Below, piece after piece: positions 59,157 through 64,000 of a stretch of 64,000 nucleotides of DNA. The notes under the pieces were generated by a model, which was not told the origin of the DNA, did no database searches, and worked only from the letters and a program-made list of their open reading frames with translations. Where the stretch lies: IMG/VR virus record IMGVR_UViG_3300032236_001530, positions 1 to 64,000 of that record; one strand, written 5' to 3'. The number at the start of each line of letters is the position of its first letter. Within the stretch, counting starts at the first letter, position 1. Both the position numbers and the translations under genes were made by a program. Source of the stretch: a virus.

Positions 59157-59216
59157 GTGTATATTTTTTACAAATGTAAGGAATATTATTAAATAATAAA
59201 ATTAAATATATACTTT

Positions 59217-59474
59217 ATGAGAATTAAAAGATTTAACGAGGATTGGGAATATACAATTACTGAAAAAGATGATGAGTTAAGTATTTTGGGTAGTGATGCT
59301 TACAAATCACCACATTCAAACTCGGTTGTTAAACTATCAACTACTAAGAATAAAAACGGTAGAACCGAAGCAATCATTATTCAAACTAATCAACACGGAA
59401 CAATTATTAATGACCCAGCTGGAATTGATAAGATAATAGATTGGTTAATGGAATACAAAGATAGAATGTATTAA
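59217..59474 (+). CDS. Leader-bearing small protein (duplicate of the gene at 4910)
   Basis: 85 residues, TAAATATATA 6 nt upstream. Leader MRIKRFNE-DWEY. Homologous over full length to the protein at 4910-5167, with identical LGSDAYKSP-type and NDPAGIDK segments. The two genes are 54 kb apart. Function unknown; packaged location inferred. Confidence 0.72.
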   Translation: MRIKRFNEDWEYTITEKDDELSILGSDAYKSPHSNSVVKLSTTKNKNGRTEAIIIQTNQHGTIINDPAGIDKIIDWLMEYKDRMY

Positions 59475-59495
59475 TCAAAACTATTTAAAATAAAA

Positions 59496-59519
59496 AAGAC
59501 CAAGATAAATCTTGGTCTT
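59496..59519 (-). terminator. Terminator of the RNA locus
   Basis: Stem AAGACCAAG/CTTGGTCTT; on the minus strand a T-rich run follows. It lies just after the last hairpin of the giant RNA region and closes the minus-strand transcript that includes the tRNAs. Confidence 0.8.
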
Positions 59520-59524
59520 AAAAA

Positions 59525-60450
59525 TAAAACGCTGAGATTACACGTTCAGTGTGGCATCTTTGACTGGATTATTGTTTCCCAGTTTTATCCACCATCTTTT
59601 GAATGGTATCACCACAGTGACGGTTAGTTTGACTAACCACTTCTTGAGTTACTGAATACTCTCCACTTACTCTGCTTACTCAACCCTCGCAGGCTGATTC
59701 GGGATTCGACCCCCTATAAGTTTTTCGATGAAATCACATCCGCCTTTCGAGCTTATGTGGCTATGGACATCCCATAACTAAGTAGTCACCTTTCTATCAG
59801 TAACTAGGTAACACTTTCGATTTAAGTTTTAATTTTTACGTCAAAAAGTAAATTTTAGTGCTTGTAGATTGTGTCGAAGTAGTGGTCACCTCTCAGCTCC
59901 CAAAGCTTTTGGCCTCAAGAATACTGGACTACTCCGTGTGATGCCTCCATCACAACTCTTTAAGATATCTTCACCACGATTCACCTTACGGCTCACCTAC
60001 ACCCTTGGTAGAGTGATTAGTGTTCATTAACAGCACCACCTGTACAATGAATTGTCTTTCGACTTTGAGACACCTCTCAAGTTGAAACTCGCGATGATAA
60101 TAACTGGTGGGTCACCATTTCTCGCAAAATTTCTACAGGTTATTCTTATTGCTCTTCCGAACTCAACTGAACAATCTACACTTGCCCAGTCACCAATCCA
60201 TTTCCCTACGGAGTTACCCTCAGTACTTCAGGATTAGTGATATCCTGCTTGCTTACTCGACCTTGGTTACCCAAGACGCAAACACAATTCGCAGTTGTGT
60301 TCACTTTATCCCCCTTTCAAGGTTTATTTAACGACTATAAGCGGCCGTTGTCTTCACATTAGCCGAAGCTAATGATTCAACATATCATTCAAGGATTAAT
60401 AGACCTCACTGTCTATCAACTTACGTCTCTTGTGAGAGAACCTTTAATTT
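59525..60450 (-). ncRNA. Large structured non-coding RNA (GOLLD/ROOL-like candidate)
   Basis: About 930 nt with no credible gene and visibly higher GC than the coding DNA. On the minus strand many local hairpins are perfect: ATTAGC-TTCG-GCTAAT (60358-60373), CTTGG-GTAA-CCAAG (60262-60275), AACACAA/TTGTGTT (60281-60301), TTGAGA-GGTG-TCTCAA (60065-60080), TGTGATG-GAGG-CATCACA (59937-59954), GGTTAGT/ACTAACC (59622-59638). UUCG and GNRA loops are hallmarks of selected RNA structure. Size, tRNA neighbours and phage context fit the GOLLD/ROOL kind of RNA, but I cannot align it. Ends are approximate. Confidence 0.75.
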
Positions 60451-60514
60451 CAAAGAACTTTATTTATAGTTTTTATTTTTACTTTGTTTAGAAAAATAAA
60501 AAATATTTTTTCTG

Positions 60515-60586
<72 letters not shown>

Positions 60587-60594
60587 ATTTGTAG

Positions 60595-60754
60595 TAGCCC
60601 GTAGAGGATTCGAACACTCTGTTTTCTAACCGAAAAGTTAGACGTCCTAAACATCAGGTCACGACTTGAGAGGATTGGCACCTTCTCATAACCCACCTTG
60701 GAGTCGTTTTGTTGACCGTCTGTTTCTCTTGCGAGTCCAGTAGACGAACGGGCC
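60595..60754 (-). tRNA. Interrupted tRNA (Glu-like) with ~85 nt structured insertion in the D-loop
   Basis: The 5' part (GGCCCGT, TC, GTCTACTGG) and the 3' part (TTTAGGAC, anticodon arm, T-arm, ACGGGCT) pair into a tRNA: the seven-pair acceptor includes one G-T, and D-stem GTC pairs with GAC. Between them lie about 85 nt with their own stems: CTC-GCAA-GAG, GGTCA/TGACC, ACGACT/AGTCGT and a T-arm-like hairpin GAGAAGG...CCTCTC. The anticodon loop holds TTTTC but has 6 or 8 nt, not 7, and the T-stem has an extra base. It resembles the neighbouring tRNA-Glu. Spliced tRNA, pseudo-tRNA or tRNA-like RNA are all possible. Confidence 0.6.
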
Positions 60755-60813
60755 AAATAATTACCTAACATTGAACTTTTTGCCATATAGGACTTAGTCA
60801 AGTTAGGATTTTG

Positions 60814-60887
60814 TAGCGTGTAGAGGATTCGAACCTCTGTTCTTCGGGCGAAAACCCGACCGTCCTGAGCCGCTAGACGAACACGCC
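60814..60887 (-). tRNA. tRNA-Glu(TTC)
   Basis: 74 nt with all arms intact: acceptor GGCGTGT/ACACGCT, D-arm GTCTA-GCGGCTC-AGGAC, anticodon stem TCGGG/CCCGA with loop TTTTCGC giving TTC, T-arm AGAGG-TTCGAAT-CCTCT. No encoded CCA (the sequence continues CAAAA). About 10 nt downstream of promoter P4. Confidence 0.95.
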
Positions 60888-60904
60888 ATTTGTTTTTTGT
60901 TTCA

Positions 60905-60936
60905 CAAAGATAAGAAGAATTTTTTAATCTACCAAA
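60905..60936 (-). promoter_or_regulatory. Promoter P4 of the RNA locus
   Basis: Minus strand TTTG (60933-60936), 20 nt spacer, TATCTTTG (60905-60912). Expected start is about 10 nt before tRNA-Glu. Part of a set of near-identical repeats with P2 and P3 (shared GATTTGGTAGATTAAAAAA and TTATCTTTGT). Confidence 0.82.
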
Positions 60937-60959
60937 TCTTTTTTCAATTTTTTTTATCT

Positions 60960-61035
60960 CGATTTAGTTGTTTACCTCCTTTCTGCCTGTAATCGGGAGG
61001 ATTACTGTATAATCAGGCTATTAACTTCTAAACCG
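60960..61035 (-). ncRNA. Small structured RNA unit C
   Basis: On the minus strand an 8-pair stem CGGTTTAG/CTAAATCG (one G-T) encloses GCCTG/CAGGC and TAATC-CTCCC-GATTA. The hairpin loop CTCC can pair with the downstream AAAGGAGG, a possible pseudoknot. It begins at the expected start of promoter P3. No reading frame. May be a separate small RNA or a leader of the tRNA transcript. Confidence 0.5.
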
Positions 61036-61046
61036 ATTTTGTTTTA

Positions 61047-61078
61047 CAAAGATAAGGAGACTTTTTCATTTCACCAAA
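61047..61078 (-). promoter_or_regulatory. Promoter P3 of the RNA locus
   Basis: Minus strand TTTG (61075-61078), 20 nt spacer, TATCTTTG (61047-61054). Same sequence family as P2 and P4. Followed by structured unit C. Confidence 0.8.
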
Positions 61079-61107
61079 TCTTTTTTTATTTTTTTTTCAA
61101 AGAACTT

Positions 61108-61123
61108 ATCAGACGTTTCTGAT
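61108..61123 (-). ncRNA. Hairpin following promoter P2 (unit B)
   Basis: Perfect hairpin ATCAGA-AACG-TCTGAT starting about where the P2 transcript should begin. Only about 16 nt, then an A-rich stretch and promoter P3. May protect the 5' end of the RNA. Weak evidence alone; notable because each promoter here is followed by a hairpin. Confidence 0.4.
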
Positions 61124-61131
61124 TTGTTTTA

Positions 61132-61163
61132 CAAAGATAAGGACACTTTTTTAATCTACCAAA
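61132..61163 (-). promoter_or_regulatory. Promoter P2 of the RNA locus
   Basis: Minus strand TTTG (61160-61163), 20 nt spacer, TATCTTTG (61132-61139). Spacer and flanks nearly identical to P4. Confidence 0.8.
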
Positions 61164-61175
61164 TCTTTTTCAAAA

Positions 61176-61252
61176 AAAGGGTTATGATTTTATCCTTCGT
61201 GATGGGGAGCGCTTATCATAATTAAGTTTTGCGTATTATACCAACACCCTTT
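61176..61252 (-). ncRNA. Small structured RNA unit A
   Basis: On the minus strand a closing stem AAAGGGT/ACCCTTT encloses TTATGAT/ATCATAA stacked next to it, with a long GC-containing loop (AAGCGCTCCCCATC). The 3' stem runs into a T stretch, so it may end its own transcript. Starts about 10 nt after the expected start of promoter P1. Otherwise unassigned. Confidence 0.5.
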
Positions 61253-61268
61253 GTTTCAATTGTGAATA

Positions 61269-61298
61269 CAAAGATAGTATATTATTTTTAATTACAAA
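61269..61298 (-). promoter_or_regulatory. Promoter P1 of the RNA locus
   Basis: Minus strand TTTTG (core TTTG 61295-61298), 18 nt spacer, TATCTTTG (61269-61276). Less similar to P2-P4 in the spacer but the same boxes. Divergent from the lipoprotein gene at 61334. Confidence 0.7.
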
Positions 61299-61333
61299 AG
61301 TTTTTCTAAAATAATTTTTCAATATATAATTTT

Positions 61334-62182
61334 ATGAAGAAGATAATTACTTATATATGTTTTTTAACCTTAATAACATCTTGTGGTTTGTTTAAAAACC
61401 ATGTTAAAAGTGTTGATAATATTAAAAATACTTCTACAGATACACTATATGTAAACTCAATTAATATAGACTCTGTAAAAGAAATAAAAACAGAGGAGAT
61501 GAAACCTGATGAAGATGGAGAAGGCGTTGTTGATGTTGCTGATGGCTTGGCTGGTATGGGTAGTAATGAACACTCAAGAAAGGCTAATAGAAGACCAAGT
61601 AGTATAGAAGATAAACCAATAGAAGATAAGACTACACAAGACCAAATAATTAATCCAAATTTAGGTCTTGTTGCTTATTCTGTTCCATTAGAAATGATTG
61701 TAGGCAAAACTTATACAGCTAAACTAAGAATATCTAAAGAAAAAAATAAAATTGAATTGATAGGAGGTGATGGTGATCCTATAAGTGATGTTACAATAGA
61801 TTCAAAGATTACAATTGCTTCTATTAGGGTTGAACCTATTATGTCATCATCGTTAATATCAGATAGCTCAAAAATGGTAATACAAAATATATCATCACAA
61901 ACACAGGATATTGACAAAGATGGGTTTACTGAGTGGGAATGGAGATTAACACCGATAAAAGGCGGTGATGTTTTGTTAAGAATTGTTGTTGATGTTATTG
62001 ATCCAGCTACTAAGGTTAAGAAAGACATACCCGTTTATGATAAAGTTATAAAAGTTAAATCAAACTTAATATACGATATGGGTTGTTTTGTTAAAGATTA
62101 CTGGCAATGGCTTATAACTACAATAGTACTTCCATTTATTATTTGGTTTTATAATAAAAGAAGAAAAGAAAAAGAATCGTAA
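61334..62182 (+). CDS. Lipoprotein with C-terminal membrane anchor
   Basis: 282 residues, AATATATAA before the ATG. Signal peptide and lipobox (ICFLTLITSC-GLF), a charged disordered region (about 55-105), a beta-sandwich-like domain (about 118-245: VPLEMIVGKTYTAKLRIS, then EWRLTPIKGGDVLLRIVVDV), and a C-terminal membrane helix (WQWLITTIVLPFIIWFY) with a basic end. Spanning from a lipid anchor to a membrane helix is unusual. It may connect the two membranes. Confidence 0.68.
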   Translation: MKKIITYICFLTLITSCGLFKNHVKSVDNIKNTSTDTLYVNSINIDSVKEIKTEEMKPDEDGEGVVDVADGLAGMGSNEHSRKANRRPSSIEDKPIEDKTTQDQIINPNLGLVAYSVPLEMIVGKTYTAKLRISKEKNKIELIGGDGDPISDVTIDSKITIASIRVEPIMSSSLISDSSKMVIQNISSQTQDIDKDGFTEWEWRLTPIKGGDVLLRIVVDVIDPATKVKKDIPVYDKVIKVKSNLIYDMGCFVKDYWQWLITTIVLPFIIWFYNKRRKEKES

Positions 62183-62301
62183 AATATTTATAACCATCTA
62201 AACCTTGGTTGGTACTAAATTATACCTCAATTTTATCATTTTTTGATGATCTTTTTACATTTTAAAACTTAATATATAAAGAAAATTAAGAATTAACCAC
62301 T

Positions 62302-64000
62302 ATGAAATTACTTAAATTTATAAGTAGCGCTTTGCTTCTTATGATCATTTCCTTACCAGCTTTCTCACAAACTGGTCCCCCAGCGCCTTCGTCCGGTAAC
62401 TGGGCTATTATCGATACCAACTATACAGTAGGTACAAACACTTTAGGTGTTACTAAAGCAAGAATCACTTTACAAAACACAACAGTTACAAAAACAACTG
62501 GCGTTCAGTTTAGAGTATTCTATGATAAAACAGCATTTGCTGCTGCAAGTGTTGCTTTAGTTGGCACACCTCCAAATTTATATCTACAATATGTAGATAA
62601 CAATGCAAATGGTTATGTTACTGTTACACTAGTTTATACTGGTTCAAGTAGTACATACTCACTATCAAATGGTCAAATGTTTGAAATAACATTTACGCAT
62701 GTTACTGCGACAACATTTGAGACATTATCATCAATTGGTAATCTAACTTGGACAGGAGCTTATCCTTATACTCAAGTAGCTTCAGCTCAATCTGGTATGG
62801 ATACCGTATTATCACTTTATAACTATGGTGGTAACTTTATCTTACCTCATCTATCATATCATGGTAGATTTGTTAACGTTACTGGTTCAGGTGCTAAAAA
62901 CTTAACATTAGCTCTACAAAAGAAACCTAAAACTGGTTCAACTTGGACAAATGTTAATACTTATGTAACAGATACTGCTGGTAGATTCTCATTCAATGAG
63001 ATTGTAGATACTACTTACTATAATGCTCGTTTAGCCGTTCAAGGTGATACAATGGGTGTTGGTAGTGTAATATCTGTAGCTGACGCACAATTAATTAACC
63101 AATGGGTTATTGGTGGTTCTACACCAACTGCTTGGAACTTCTACACAGGTGATGTAAATGGTGATAATAACCTAACTATCTCTGATGCTTATGGTGTTTT
63201 TGGTAGAATTGCTGGTAGATTCACTACTTGGCCAAATTCAGTTAAAGATATTAAATTCTTTACAGATGCTGAATACAACACAGTTGTTACATCACCATCA
63301 ACAAATATGACATCAACTGTTCCAGGTGTTACGAATTTCACATTTGATATCTTACCTGGTAATCCGGATTCAGTTATTTACCATGTATTAGTTCCGGGTG
63401 ATGCTAATAGCACAGGTTATCATATGGCTCGTCTAACTCCAATTGATATTATTAATCCAGTAAATGCTCCTAATCATTTAATTGATGAAACTGTTCAATA
63501 TGATTTTGTTGCACCTACTATTGAAGTAAATGTTCCTAATCTAACTGTTGAAGAAGGTAACTTAGTAAAACTTCCTGTTAAAGTATTTACAGGTGGCAGT
63601 AAAGTAGGATCTTTACAACTAGCCCTTAAATTTGATGGTAACTTATTAGAATTCAAACAAGTTATTAATAGTGAAAAAGCTATGAATTGGATGTCTTTTA
63701 TTAATCCAATGGATAGTGTTGTTGAGTGGGGTGGATATGATAGAACTAATGGTGAGAATCTATTCATCGATGGTGAAACAGTATTTACATTAGACTTCTT
63801 AGCTAAATCACCTAAAGACCAATGGGGTAAGTCACCTCTTTATACAACAAGAAAATTTGTTGGTGATGAAAGTTCTGGTGATATGAATTGTAAACCTACA
63901 AATGGTATCTATGCTGTCTATAAAATGGCAAATACATCAGTACCATTAAAATTAAATGAGATTTTAGTTTATCCTAATCCAACAACTGGTGAGGTTACAA
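62302..64000 (+). CDS. Secreted cohesin/dockerin-like protein with type IX secretion tail (3' truncated)
   Basis: At least 566 residues; runs off the window. Signal peptide LLLMIISLPAFS-Q. A cohesin-like beta-sandwich (about 35-165) is followed by an Ig-like stretch. A dockerin-type region comes next, with VADAQLINQWVIGG and GDVNGDNNLTISDAYGVFG (a calcium-loop pattern). A second cohesin-like domain (about 400-530, LTVEEGNLVKLPVKV) follows. Near the edge, EILVYPNPTTGEV is the start of a type A Por secretion-system sorting domain. TTAATATATA lies about 30 nt upstream. Export through the host type IX system is implied. Confidence 0.78.
   Translation, partial: MKLLKFISSALLLMIISLPAFSQTGPPAPSSGNWAIIDTNYTVGTNTLGVTKARITLQNTTVTKTTGVQFRVFYDKTAFAAASVALVGTPPNLYLQYVDNNANGYVTVTLVYTGSSSTYSLSNGQMFEITFTHVTATTFETLSSIGNLTWTGAYPYTQVASAQSGMDTVLSLYNYGGNFILPHLSYHGRFVNVTGSGAKNLTLALQKKPKTGSTWTNVNTYVTDTAGRFSFNEIVDTTYYNARLAVQGDTMGVGSVISVADAQLINQWVIGGSTPTAWNFYTGDVNGDNNLTISDAYGVFGRIAGRFTTWPNSVKDIKFFTDAEYNTVVTSPSTNMTSTVPGVTNFTFDILPGNPDSVIYHVLVPGDANSTGYHMARLTPIDIINPVNAPNHLIDETVQYDFVAPTIEVNVPNLTVEEGNLVKLPVKVFTGGSKVGSLQLALKFDGNLLEFKQVINSEKAMNWMSFINPMDSVVEWGGYDRTNGENLFIDGETVFTLDFLAKSPKDQWGKSPLYTTRKFVGDESSGDMNCKPTNGIYAVYKMANTSVPLKLNEILVYPNPTTGEVT

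Noticed and set aside
60052-60331. Short plus-strand reading frames in the RNA region
   Set aside because: They cross several perfect hairpins, have no start element, and look unlike proteins of this genome; the strand with promoters and terminator is the opposite one.
59525-60450. Ribosomal RNA, RNase P RNA or tmRNA
   Set aside because: I compared by eye with conserved stretches of these RNAs and found no convincing match; the length also does not fit RNase P or tmRNA. A database search could overturn this.
60595-60754. Group I or group II intron in the tRNA
   Set aside because: The insertion of about 85 nt is too short for either catalytic core, and no core motifs were recognised; position in the D-loop is also unlike known bacterial tRNA introns.

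Overview
The window reads as the accessory part of a large phage genome whose host is a member of the Bacteroidota. The DNA is very AT-rich and densely packed with short genes that overlap by ATGA or TAATG. There are tail-fibre/adhesin genes, tRNA genes and many small proteins of unknown function. Host assignment rests on repeated promoters of the Bacteroidota form TTTG-N18-20-TAnnTTTG, a near absence of Shine-Dalgarno sites, many Bacteroidota-style signal peptides and lipoboxes, and a type IX secretion tail motif in the last gene. No capsid, terminase or replication core genes lie in the window, so the phage assignment is an inference from context.

Two gene classes dominate 1-42,100. Class one, mostly on the plus strand, has about 24 proteins that begin with a near-identical 8-13 residue leader (MRYLKTYKIFE, MKYLKKFNE, MRIKRFNE and similar). 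The leader ends in hydrophobic-x-Glu and resembles the capsid-targeting peptide of T4 internal head proteins. These genes usually have TTAATATATA 4-7 nt before the ATG. Many carry one expanded paralogous domain. Others attach the leader to a Nudix hydrolase, a pterin dehydratase domain, an acetyltransferase or a nuclease-like domain. Class two, nearly all on the minus strand, has about 30 small proteins of unrelated sequence that end in a shared C-terminal tail (roughly hydrophobic-R-[DE]-x-K-[LI]-x-x-[IL]-[LG]). They sit in tightly overlapped operons, several of which begin at TAnnTTTG boxes.

Layout: 1-13k mixes both classes with rpe, FeoA-like and HD genes. 12.3-18k holds a run of leader genes and two adhesin/fibre genes. 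18-25k holds nucleotide-related HAD and P-loop proteins, an ATP-grasp protein and more leader genes. 25-31.4k holds a second adhesin, nuclease-like genes and leader-fused enzymes. 32-42k holds tail-bearing operons (including a very small family B polymerase-like protein), a ParB-like and an SprT-like protein, a membrane-anchored FMN glutamate-synthase-like oxidoreductase and a secreted endonuclease. 42-45.7k is a 1166-residue collagen-like Ser/Gly fibre. 45.7-46.5k is a tRNA-Leu with an enlarged D-loop fused to a homing-nuclease-like gene. 47.3-54k is a sugar synthesis and glycosyl/methyl transfer cluster. 54-59.5k holds a nitrilase, an IscA-like protein, a macro-like protein, an M50 protease and leader genes.

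59.5-61.3k is an RNA locus read on the minus strand. Four tandem host-type promoters each lie directly upstream of a structured RNA. They lead into tRNA-Glu, a tRNA interrupted in its D-loop by a roughly 85 nt structured insertion, tRNA-Met, and a roughly 930 nt non-coding region full of hairpins with UUCG and GNRA loops, ending in a terminator. By size and tRNA context it resembles the giant phage RNAs of the GOLLD/ROOL kind, but this could not be tested here. The window ends inside a secreted cohesin/dockerin-like protein with a type IX sorting tail.
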